A stretch of DNA of 64,000 nucleotides from Cystobacter fuscus (GTDB taxonomy: Bacteria; Myxococcota; Myxococcia; Myxococcales; Myxococcaceae). Shown piece after piece: positions 32,920-42,280 of the stretch; the stretch's first letter is position 1; each line of letters opens with the position of its first letter. Made by a program: the position numbers and the translations under genes. The notes under the pieces are model-generated. The model had not been told where the DNA came from, did no database searches, and saw only the letters and a list, made by a program, of their open reading frames with translations. The stretch spans positions 8,928,001-8,992,000 of the forward strand of contig NZ_CP022098.1 in the NCBI RefSeq assembly GCF_002305875.1. The letters are read 5' to 3'.

Positions 32920-32936
32920 GACCCGAATCGGGTCGA
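32920..32936. promoter_or_regulatory. Inverted repeat in the ROK/rarA intergenic region
   Basis: CGACCCG-AAT-CGGGTCG, 7-bp perfect arms. A second imperfect pair (CCGAAGTCC at 32870-32878 and GGACTTTGG at 32893-32901) spans the ROK start. Either could be the ROK operator. The region separates the minus-strand sugar operon from rarA on plus. Confidence 0.5.
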
Positions 32937-33064
32937 CCCCTATTCACCCTGTACGGAATCGATTCACTGAACGAAAGGAGGAGCACCCGCCGAAGGACGG
33001 CCTGGCGGTCGCGGCGGGGCGACGGCGCCGTGCCAGGGTCGGAGGGGGACAACAGTATTCCCCC

Positions 33065-34396
33065 ATGGATCTCTTCGATCACGCCAGCCGCAAGGACGAG
33101 GCCACCCTGGCGCCCCTCGCCGAGCGGATGCGCCCCACCCGTCTGGAGGAGTTCGTCGGCCAGGAGCACCTGACGGGCGAAGGCCGTTTCCTGCGCCGGG
33201 CCATCCAGCAGGATCAGGTGCCGTCGATCATCCTCTGGGGCCCACCGGGGACGGGCAAGACGACGCTCGCCCACCTCATCGCCCACTCCACCGGCGCCGC
33301 CTTCGAGTCGCTCTCCGCGGTGCTCTCCGGCGTGAAGGAGATCCGCGAGACGGTGGCGCGAGCACAGGAGCGCTGGAAGATGCGCCGCCAGCGCACCCTG
33401 CTCTTCGTGGACGAGATCCACCGCTTCAACAAGGGGCAGCAGGACGCGCTCCTGCCGCACGTGGAGAAGGGGACCGTCACGCTCATCGGGGCCACCACGG
33501 AGAACCCCTCCTTCGAGTTGAACGCGGCGCTCCTGTCGCGCGCGCGCGTCGTCACCCTGCGAGGGCTGGAGGAAGAGGAGCTCGTGGCGCTCTTGCGCCG
33601 GGCGGTGGAGTCGCCCAGGGGCCTCGCGGGCAAGGTGCGGGTGGACGACGAGGCCCTCACCTTCCTCGTGCAGGCGTCGGGAGGCGATGCGCGCAAGGCG
33701 CTCACGGCGCTGGAGGCCGCGGCCGCGCATGGGGGAGGCCGGGTGGACAAGGCCATCGCCGAGGAGGCCCTGCAACACAAGGCACTGCTCTACGACAAGG
33801 CGGGCGAGGAGCACTACAACGTCGTGAGCGCCTTCATCAAATCCATGCGGGGCTCGGACGTGGACGCCGCGCTCTACTGGATGACGCGCATGCTGGAGGC
33901 GGGAGAGGATCCGGTCTTCATCTTCCGGCGCATGGTCATCTTCGCCTCGGAGGACGTGGGCAACGCGGACCCGCGCGCGCTCGGAGTGGCGGTGGACGCG
34001 CTGCGCGCCTTCGAGCTGGTGGGCCTGCCCGAGGGCACCCTGCCCCTCACCCAGGCGGTGACGTACCTGGCGCTCGCGCCCAAGTCCAACGCGGTCATCT
34101 CCGCGTACGCCGCGGTGCGCGCCGCCGTCACGGAAGGAGGCGCGCTGCCGGTGCCCGCGCACCTGCGCAACGCACCCACGAAGCTGATGAAGTCACTGGG
34201 CTACGGCGCGGGCTACAAGTACCCGCACAACTTCGAGGGCAACTACGTCCCGGAGGACTACCTGCCCTCGGCGCTCAAGGGTCGGCGCTTCTACACGCCC
34301 ACGCGCAACGGCTTCGAGCGGGAGCTGGCCGAGCGCTACGAGGAGCTCCAACGTCAACTGGAGGGCCGCACGCGCGAGCCGGGCGAGGAGGGCTGA
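33065..34396 (+). CDS. rarA: Replication-associated recombination protein A (MgsA/RarA AAA+ ATPase)
   Basis: 443 residues from ATG 33065. RarA is an AAA+ ATPase related to clamp loaders, acting at stalled replication forks. It begins with MRPTRLEEFVGQEHL, has Walker A WGPPGTGKTTLAH, Walker B LLFVDEIHRFNKGQQDA, sensor 1 ATTENPSFELNAALLSRARV and sensor 2 GGDARKALTALE. The C-terminal tetramerisation domain has the EDVGNADPRAL and YKYPHNFEGNYVPEDYLP blocks typical of this family. The frame upstream of 33065 is not conserved-looking. Confidence 0.96.
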   Translation: MDLFDHASRKDEATLAPLAERMRPTRLEEFVGQEHLTGEGRFLRRAIQQDQVPSIILWGPPGTGKTTLAHLIAHSTGAAFESLSAVLSGVKEIRETVARAQERWKMRRQRTLLFVDEIHRFNKGQQDALLPHVEKGTVTLIGATTENPSFELNAALLSRARVVTLRGLEEEELVALLRRAVESPRGLAGKVRVDDEALTFLVQASGGDARKALTALEAAAAHGGGRVDKAIAEEALQHKALLYDKAGEEHYNVVSAFIKSMRGSDVDAALYWMTRMLEAGEDPVFIFRRMVIFASEDVGNADPRALGVAVDALRAFELVGLPEGTLPLTQAVTYLALAPKSNAVISAYAAVRAAVTEGGALPVPAHLRNAPTKLMKSLGYGAGYKYPHNFEGNYVPEDYLPSALKGRRFYTPTRNGFERELAERYEELQRQLEGRTREPGEEG

Positions 34397-34411
34397 GCGG
34401 CCCCCCCACCA

Positions 34412-35880
<1,469 letters not shown>

Positions 35881-35884
<4 letters not shown>

Positions 35885-37431
35885 GGCGACCTCTCGAGCT
35901 GCAACGGAATGGGGATGTAGACGGTGAAGCGAGAACCCTCACCCATCTGGGTATCGACCTTGAAGACGCCGCCGTGGTCCTCGACGATACGGTAGGCGAT
36001 CGACAAGCCCAGGCCCGTTCCCTGACCCGGAGGCTTCGTGGTGAAGGACGGCTCGAAGATGCGCGCGAGGTAGCGCTCCTCGATGCCACAGCCCGTGTCG
36101 GCGACGCGGAAGAAGCAGCGATCCTCTTCCCTGCCCGTCTCCAGCGTCAGCATGCCGCCGGTGGATGGGAGCGCGTGCAGGCCATTCTGCAGCAGGTTGA
36201 GCATCACCTGCGACAGCTGGCCCGGGTCTCCGAACAGCTCGGGCAGTTGCGGCTCCAGGCGCAGATCCAACCGCACCTTGGGGTAGGACTTGAGCTGGGC
36301 CCCGAAGAGCACCGCCGAGTCCTCCGCGCACTTGTTGAGCTGGAACGTGCGCCGATCATCCGTGCGGCTGTGACGGCTGAACTTCAGGAGGCTCTCCACG
36401 ATGCGCTTGCAGCGCAGCGCGCTCTCCTCGATGAGGCCCAGCGACTCGAGGTCCTCATTGCTGCGGCCCTCGTCGCGCTTCATCAACTGCGCGAAGGCGA
36501 GGATGCCGCCCAGCGGATTGTTGATTTCATGCGCCACGCCGCCGGCGAGCTGCCCCACCGCCGCCATCTTCTCCGTCTCGATGAAGCGGCGAGTCATCTC
36601 GCGCTCGTCGGTGATGTCCCGGTAGGAGCACACCGCGCGCCCCTCGCCCGTGAGCGGGTAGGCGGCCATGGCGTAGATGCGGCCACGGGGGCGGATCTCC
36701 GCGCGCGTGCCGCGATTGGTCTCCAGCGCCTCGTGCAGGGGACAGCCCGGGCAGGGCGAGTCGCGATCGAACAGCAGCTTGTGGCACAGCTGCTCGGCGC
36801 CCTCCTCGCTCAGCGGCTCCTTGAGCCTGTCCCCCGCCAGCTCCGTGTAGGCGCGGTTGGCGCGGCGCACCCCGTAGTCCGCGCGCACCACGGCCAGCGG
36901 CGTGTCCATGGAGTCGAACGCCAGCTCCCACTCGCGCTTGGCCTGGCTGAGCAGGTGCGTGCGCAGCGTCACGCGCGTCTCCAGCTCCGCGTTGAGCCGC
37001 CGCAGCTCCTCGTTCTGCTGCTGCGTCACGCGCAACAGCCGCTCGTTCTCCGCCTGCAGCGCGTACTGCTCGAAGGCGCTCTTGACCGTGAGCACCAGGT
37101 GACTGTCGTTCCACGGCTTGGAGATGAAGCGGAAGATCTCCGAGCGGTTGATGGCCTCCTCGATGGCCTGTTGATCCGCCTGTCCGGTGAGCATGATGCG
37201 CTGGGCGCGCGGAACCTGCGCCTTCACGCGGCTGAGGAACTCCACGCCATTCATGCCCGGCATGCGGAAGTCAGAAATGACCACCTCGGGCGTGAAGCGC
37301 TCGAGGGCCTTGAGTCCCTCCTCCGCGTCCGACGCCGTCTCGATCTGCCAGTCACCGCGCCGGAGAACACGCCGGATGGACTTCAGGATGTACTCCTCGT
37401 CGTCCACCAGCAGCAACCGACCGCGTGGCAC
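35881..37431 (-). CDS. Receiver-PAS-histidine kinase
   Basis: 516 residues from the GTG at 37431. An N-terminal receiver (RLLLVDDEEYILKSIRR, phospho-Asp in VVISDFRMPGMNG) is followed by a coiled coil (about 125-180), a PAS domain with a Cys-rich PCPGCPLHEA loop, and a C-terminal kinase: GGVAHEINNPLGGIL (phospho-His), NLLQNGLHAL, DTGCGIEERYL and GTGLGLSIAYRI. No membrane segment is seen, so it is cytosolic. The GTG at 37431 is chosen over the longer TTG at 37527 because a -24/-12 promoter lies between them. It overlaps the NtrC-type regulator gene and forms a two-component pair. Confidence 0.92.
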
Positions 37432-37493
37432 CGCTCCCTGTGTCTGCGCCAGTTCCAGTGGCAACCTCGTCCCGAATCCGAACCCCGAGCGTT

Positions 37494-37510
37494 TGCAATG
37501 ACGCTGCCAA
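37494..37510 (-). promoter_or_regulatory. Sigma-54 (-24/-12) promoter of the kinase-regulator operon
   Basis: On the minus strand, TTGGCAGCGTCATTGCA fits the -24/-12 consensus, with the GG and GC pairs 12 bases apart. Transcription would start near 37484, about 50 bases before the kinase GTG. It argues against the longer upstream start. Confidence 0.75.
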
Positions 37511-37539
37511 CATCCATTATCTCGCAAACCGCCCTGATA

Positions 37540-37559
37540 CCGGGTGCTTCAACACCCGG
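37540..37559. promoter_or_regulatory. Inverted repeat upstream of the sigma-54 promoter
   Basis: CCGGGTG-CTTCAA-CACCCGG, 7-bp perfect arms, about 30-50 bases upstream of the -24 element. A second, longer repeat (GGGTCAATGGGG with CCCCTTTTGACCC, about 37594-37624) lies further upstream. Either may be the enhancer bound by the NtrC-type regulator, or part of the terminator of the diguanylate cyclase gene. Confidence 0.45.
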
Positions 37560-37653
37560 GGCCCCTGACCACCCTGGGTATAATCCTACCCCGACTTATG
37601 AATCGGGTCAATGGGGACCCACCCCTTTTGACCCATCCGAGGGGGCAAGGGGA

Positions 37654-38598
37654 CTAGGGGGAGGCGGGCCGTTCGGGGGATGACGAGAGGGCCGAGTGGA
37701 CGCAGATGCGGTTACGGCCCTCGTGTTTGGCGCGGTAGAGGGACTCGTCGGCGGAGCGCACCAGCTGCTCGGCGTTGCCCACGGCGTGGTGGGGGAAGGA
37801 GGCGACGCCCACCGAGGCGGTGACGCGCAGGGTGCGCTCCGGGCCGGTGTGCAGCACGCCCAGCTCCCGCCAGACGCGCTCGGCCACGGTGAGCGCGCCG
37901 GCCAGGGGCGTGCGCGGCAGGAGGATGGCGAACTCCTCGCCTCCGTAGCGCGCCAGCAAGTCCGTCTCGCGCACGTTGCGCTGGAGCGAGGCCGCCACGT
38001 CGCGCAGCACGACGTCGCCCACCTGGTGGCCATGGTCGTCGTTGAAGCGCTTGAAGTGGTCCAGGTCGATGAGGATGAGCGAGAGCGGATCGTCGTAGCG
38101 CTGGGCGCGCCGGAACTCCTCGCGCAGCCGGTCCTGGAAGTAGCGGTGGTTGTGCACCTGGGTGAGCCCGTCGGTGATGGACAGGCGCTCGAGCGCGGTC
38201 ACGCGCGTGAGCAGCGCGTCCATCCGTTGCCGCTCCTGCAGGCAGCGCTCCACCCGGACCGACAGCTCCTCGGGATCCACGGGCGTGCGCACCACCTCGG
38301 CGCCCAGGCGCAGCACCGCCACCACGGCCGCGCGCTCCTCGGCGGGGATGAGCGCGATGATGGACGGACGCTGCCCATCGTCGTCCCGGGCCATCAGGTG
38401 CTGCAGGAGGGCGCGCGCGGGCCCACCGGCCGGCCCGAGCACGAGCAGCACCAGACGGGCCTCGTCGATGAGGCGTTGGGCCTCCGCGCCAGCGGAGACC
38501 AACCGGATGGAGAAACCGTCCTGCTCCAGCGCACCCGCGAGTTGTGCTTGCCGAGCGGGCTGTTCGTCCACCAACAGTATGAGGCGCCTGTCTCCCAC
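37654..38598 (-). CDS. Diguanylate cyclase with pseudo-receiver
   Basis: 314 residues from the GTG at 38598, preceded by GAGGGG. The N-terminal domain (about 1-115) folds like a receiver but lacks the acidic pair (LVDEQ) and the phospho-Asp (VLLVLGPAG). The C-terminal GGDEF domain has an intact GGEEF active site and a product-inhibition site RETD five residues before it (RxxD-x5-GGEEF), so it should make cyclic di-GMP and be feedback-inhibited. It contrasts with the two degenerate GGDEF proteins elsewhere in the window. It is upstream of the kinase operon in the same direction. Confidence 0.92.
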   Translation of the reverse strand: MGDRRLILLVDEQPARQAQLAGALEQDGFSIRLVSAGAEAQRLIDEARLVLLVLGPAGGPARALLQHLMARDDDGQRPSIIALIPAEERAAVVAVLRLGAEVVRTPVDPEELSVRVERCLQERQRMDALLTRVTALERLSITDGLTQVHNHRYFQDRLREEFRRAQRYDDPLSLILIDLDHFKRFNDDHGHQVGDVVLRDVAASLQRNVRETDLLARYGGEEFAILLPRTPLAGALTVAERVWRELGVLHTGPERTLRVTASVGVASFPHHAVGNAEQLVRSADESLYRAKHEGRNRICVHSALSSSPERPASP

Positions 38599-38746
38599 AT
38601 CACCCCTCGAAACCTGCCAAAGCCGTGACGCTAGCACGTCCGTACGTCACTCCGCGACCGTTGGATTGCACTCGGCCAGGGATGTTTGATAGCAGCCGCC
38701 TCCCCCGCCATCCGCTCATCGGGGTGCACCGCCGAGGTCTTCCATC

Positions 38747-39541
38747 GTGGCTCCTTCTCCCAGCATCAGCCTCTTCTTTCCCGCCTGGAACGAGGAGGAT
38801 TACGTCGAGCGCTCGGTCATGCGCGCCCTGGAAGTGCTTCCACGGCTGACCGATGATTTCGAAATCATCGTCGTCAACGACGCGTCCACGGATCGGACCC
38901 AGGAGATTTGCGAGCAGCTCGCCGCGCGCATTCCCCAGTTCCGCTTCATCACGCACCCGGTCAACCTCAAGCTCGGCGGCGCCATGCGCACCGGCCTGTC
39001 CGCGTCCACCAAGGACATCGTGGTGTACTCGGACATCGATCTGCCCTTCGATCTCAACGAGCTGGAGCGGGCGCTGCGCCTGATGAAGTACCTCGAGGCG
39101 GACATGCTCTGCGCCTTCCGCTTCGATCGCACGAGCGAGGGCCCCAAGCGCATCGTCTACTCGTTCGCCTACAACCTGCTCATCCGCACGCTCTTCGGCG
39201 TCCATGTGAAGGACATCAACTTCAGCTTCAAGGTGATGCATCGCAAGGTCCTGGAGTCGGTGGAGCTCAACAGTCTGGGCTCCTTCATCGACGCGGAGCT
39301 GGTGGTGAAGGCAATCCATCAAGGGTTCAGGGTATTCCAGATGGGCGTGGATTATTTCCCGCGCACGCGCGGCATCTCCACGCTGTCCTCGCCCACGGTC
39401 ATCCTGAAGATGGTGCGCGAGCTGGCGCGGCTGTACCCGGAGACGCGCTGGCCCAGGGCGGCCCAACGCCCGGTGCGGCTGCCCCCCACGGTGGCCTCGC
39501 TGCACGGCCCGGCGCGCGAGAAGGCGCGCGGCCACGGATAG
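38747..39541 (+). CDS. Family 2 glycosyltransferase (dolichyl-phosphate mannose synthase-like)
   Basis: 264 residues from GTG 38747. ISLFFPAWNEEDYVERSV begins the GT-A fold, EIIVVNDASTDRTQEI is the nucleotide-sugar site, and VVYSDIDLPFD holds the D-x-D metal motif. No C-terminal membrane segments, as in soluble polyprenyl-phosphate sugar synthases. The closing motif FPRTRGISTLS is also common in this group. It is followed after 6 bases by the deacetylase gene on the same strand and likely works on the same lipid-linked sugar. Confidence 0.88.
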   Translation: MAPSPSISLFFPAWNEEDYVERSVMRALEVLPRLTDDFEIIVVNDASTDRTQEICEQLAARIPQFRFITHPVNLKLGGAMRTGLSASTKDIVVYSDIDLPFDLNELERALRLMKYLEADMLCAFRFDRTSEGPKRIVYSFAYNLLIRTLFGVHVKDINFSFKVMHRKVLESVELNSLGSFIDAELVVKAIHQGFRVFQMGVDYFPRTRGISTLSSPTVILKMVRELARLYPETRWPRAAQRPVRLPPTVASLHGPAREKARGHG

Positions 39542-39547
39542 GCCCCG

Positions 39548-40396
39548 GTGAAGCACGCGCCCACACGCCTCGTCGTCAACGCGGACGACCTCGGGCTGCA
39601 CCCCTCCCTGGACGCGGGCATCCTGCGCGCCCACCGCGAGGGCATCGTCACCAGCGCCACCGTGCTCGTCATGGGCCCCAGCGCCCCCGAGGCGGTGCGC
39701 CAGGCGCGAGCCCAGGGACTCGCCCTGGGGGTCCACCTCGCCGTGTGCACCCGGCTTCCCCCCGTCTCGCCGCCCGCACGCGTCCCCACGCTCGCGCCCG
39801 GCGGTCGTCTGCGCGCGGGCTGGGCGGACTTCGCGCGCGCGTGGCTCACCGCACGGGTGCGCCGCGAGGAGCTGGAGCTCGAGCTGGCCGCGCAGCTCGC
39901 GCGGGCCCGGGAGCTGGGCGCCGAGGTGGATCACCTCGACATGCACCAGCACCTGCACCTGCTGCCCGGGGTGCGCCCCGTCGTGGAGGCACTGGCGCGG
40001 CGTGAGCGCCTGCCCCTGCGCTGGCCGGACCGGCTGCCCCGCCTCGCGTGGAGACGGGCACCCGGAGCCGCGGTGAAGACGTCGTTGCTCACGCTGCTGG
40101 CCCGGAGCGCGCCCAGGCCCGCGCCGGGCGTGCGGCGGGTGAGCGCGGGCGGCGTCTTCGAGGCGGGCCAGCTCGACGAGGCCGCCCTCCTGTCGCTGCT
40201 CGAGGCCCTGCCCCCCGGAGACTTCGAGCTGGGGTGCCACCCGGGCGAGGGCCGCCCCCATGTGCCGGAAGATCCCCTGTGGACCTATGGCTGGCAGTCC
40301 GAGCTGGACGCGCTCACCAGCCCCCGCGTGCGCGCCCGGCTCCAGCGCGCCGGGGTGGAGCTGACCACCTACGGCGCCCTGGCCTCCGCCACGTAG
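39548..40396 (+). CDS. ChbG/HpnK family (YdjC) carbohydrate deacetylase
   Basis: 282 residues from GTG 39548. LVVNADDLGLHPSLDAGI has the metal-binding double Asp, GVHLAVC holds a His, and HLDMHQHLHLLPGV supplies further metal ligands; the pattern DD...H...H is intact. Members remove acetyl groups from chito-disaccharides or, in hopanoid synthesis (HpnK), from acetylglucosaminyl lipids. Next to a GT2 enzyme, a glycolipid role is more likely than chitin use. Its last 28 bases overlap the convergent methyltransferase gene. Confidence 0.87.
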   Translation: MKHAPTRLVVNADDLGLHPSLDAGILRAHREGIVTSATVLVMGPSAPEAVRQARAQGLALGVHLAVCTRLPPVSPPARVPTLAPGGRLRAGWADFARAWLTARVRREELELELAAQLARARELGAEVDHLDMHQHLHLLPGVRPVVEALARRERLPLRWPDRLPRLAWRRAPGAAVKTSLLTLLARSAPRPAPGVRRVSAGGVFEAGQLDEAALLSLLEALPPGDFELGCHPGEGRPHVPEDPLWTYGWQSELDALTSPRVRARLQRAGVELTTYGALASAT

Positions 40397-41037
40397 AGGA
40401 TGTGAGGCGTGGAGTAACCCGCGCCCAGCTCCACCGTCTCGCGCGGATGCAAGCCCACCTCGCGCAGCAGCGCCTCCATCGCGTGCCGCGGCTGGAGCAC
40501 CAGCGCGCCGCCCGCCTTCGTCCGGCCGAGCACCTTCACCATCACCCACTCCTGCGCGAGGCACTTGCGGTGCTTCCAGGAGCCATCGCCCTCGGCCTCC
40601 TTCACCAGCAGCCGTCCCCCCGGGCGCAGCAGCCGCGACGCGTCGCGAAGGAAGTCCGGCCAGCGCTCCAGCGGCAGCAGGTACAGCACGTCACACACCA
40701 CCACGGCGTCGAACCCGCCCGCCTGTCCGGAGGCCAGCGACTCCACGCTCCCCACCTCGAACACCGTGTTCGGCAGCGTCCCCGGCCCCTGGCGCGCCCA
40801 CGCGATCTTCCGTGGGTCGGGATCGACCCCATGCACGCGGCGCCGGGAATCGCCCAGGGCCAGCAGCCCGGAGAGCAGGCCATGGCCGCAGCCCACCTCG
40901 GCGACACGGCCCCCGGGGGGAACCCGGGCGGCCACGGCCTCCAGGGGAGCCGAGAAGGCCCGGGCGTGCACGTGGAAGCGCTCGCCGGGGGGCAGGAGGG
41001 AAAAGAGGGACAGGGTGGGCGTGAGCGGGGCGTTCAC
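40369..41037 (-). CDS. Class I SAM-dependent methyltransferase
   Basis: 222 residues from GTG 41037. VAEVGCGHGLLSGLLAL (SAM site), HGVDPDPRKI and FDAVVVCDVLYLLPLE follow the class I order, with LLRPGGRLLVKEAEG as the post-motif. The start overlaps the stop of the mannosyltransferase gene (GTGA), so the two are coupled. The natural substrate is unknown; the neighbouring glycosyltransferases suggest a lipid or sugar. It ends 28 bases inside the convergent deacetylase gene. Confidence 0.85.
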   Translation of the reverse strand: MNAPLTPTLSLFSLLPPGERFHVHARAFSAPLEAVAARVPPGGRVAEVGCGHGLLSGLLALGDSRRRVHGVDPDPRKIAWARQGPGTLPNTVFEVGSVESLASGQAGGFDAVVVCDVLYLLPLERWPDFLRDASRLLRPGGRLLVKEAEGDGSWKHRKCLAQEWVMVKVLGRTKAGGALVLQPRHAMEALLREVGLHPRETVELGAGYSTPHILYVAEARAP

Positions 41038-42158
41038 GAGATGTAGTGGTCCAGGGCGAAGGCGGCGGTGAGGACGACGAGAGACACCGCGCCCACGGCC
41101 CACAGGCCCTGGCGGACGCGAGGATGGTCTCTCAGGAGCAGCGCGAGGGTGACGAAGAGCGGAAAGGCGGACAGGAGGTAGCGTCCCATGCCCATGAAGT
41201 CCTTGGTGGCCACGGAGGGAATTCCCACGATGACGGCGCAGAACGCGCCATAGCCCCAGCCCAGCCGCCGGAAGGTGGGAATCACGAGCGCGAGCGCCAC
41301 GCCCGTCAAGAGCGCGTGCACGACGAGCCGGAGCTTCACCTCGGCGTTGCCCTCGTGGAACACGGCCTTGAACCAGGGCAGCTTCAGCCATGCCTCCCAG
41401 CCGGGCTGCTGGCCCCAGCCCACCTGGGCATCGACGAAGGCGAAGGGCAGGCCGAAGCGGCGATCCAGGTAGAGCACGTAGAGGACGAAGCCGAGCGCGG
41501 ACAGGACGGGCAGCAGATCCACGACGCTCCAGCGCTCGCCCCGCGCGCGCTTCCACTCCCAGCGGCGCACGAGCAGTCCCACCACCACCGCGGGTGCCAC
41601 CGGCCGGGCGGCCGTGGCGAGCGCGCCCAGGACCACCGCCGGCACCAGGTGCCCCTTCTCCAACGCGAGGAACGCGCCCACCACCAGCAGGATGAAGAGC
41701 GCGTCGGAGTACATCACGCCATAGAGGAAGAAGGTGAAGGGGTAGAGGGCGAGCAGCAGCGCGGCATGGAGCGCGGAGGTGTCGTCCACGAGCAGGCGCG
41801 CCCAGCGCAGGAAGAGCAGCACCGCGAGCGGGCCGCACAACAGGCTGACGAGCACTCCCGCCTGGTACACGTTGGCGCCGAGCGCCTCCACGGCGCGGAT
41901 GGCCAGGGGATAGAGCGGGAAGAAGGCCACCGAGCTCTGCTCGCCGGGACGGTAGTCGTAGCCCTGGTCGGCGATCCGCGCGTACCAGCTCGCGTCCCAC
42001 GCCACCCACCCCATCACCACGTACTCGTCGAGCCGCACCACGGGAGCCTGGGGGTTCTTGTGATGGAAGCGCCAGGCCCCCGCGCCCGCGGCCGCGGCAC
42101 AGGCGAGGAGCGCGGCCAACACGACGAGGGCCAGGATGCGGGAAGAAGAGCGGAGCAT
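41034..42158 (-). CDS. Membrane mannosyltransferase (PIG-V/GT-C like)
   Basis: 374 residues from ATG 42158, with about 9-10 membrane segments. The first extracytoplasmic loop reads VAWDASWYARIADQGYDYRP, the usual PIG-V-type motif with the catalytic Asp near WD, and VAFFPLYPLAIR follows. These GT-C enzymes move mannose from polyprenyl-phosphate-mannose. The nearby GT2 synthase could make that donor, which gives a coherent pathway across the two strands. The longer frame to 42257 adds unlikely residues. Confidence 0.85.
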   Translation of the reverse strand: MLRSSSRILALVVLAALLACAAAAGAGAWRFHHKNPQAPVVRLDEYVVMGWVAWDASWYARIADQGYDYRPGEQSSVAFFPLYPLAIRAVEALGANVYQAGVLVSLLCGPLAVLLFLRWARLLVDDTSALHAALLLALYPFTFFLYGVMYSDALFILLVVGAFLALEKGHLVPAVVLGALATAARPVAPAVVVGLLVRRWEWKRARGERWSVVDLLPVLSALGFVLYVLYLDRRFGLPFAFVDAQVGWGQQPGWEAWLKLPWFKAVFHEGNAEVKLRLVVHALLTGVALALVIPTFRRLGWGYGAFCAVIVGIPSVATKDFMGMGRYLLSAFPLFVTLALLLRDHPRVRQGLWAVGAVSLVVLTAAFALDHYIS

Positions 42159-42280
42159 GCGCCGCAAGGCATCGTCCAGAAACGGTTGGGGGTCAAGACG
42201 CGCCACCACGCGAATGCCGCACACGACGCTTTCCGACACGCCCCCCGTCACCGACAATGCCGCCTCCCCCAGGAGACAGC

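Noticed and set aside
37432-37527. N-terminal 32-residue extension of the histidine kinase from TTG 37527
   Set aside because: The sigma-54 promoter lies inside this stretch, and the receiver domain begins right after the GTG at 37431.
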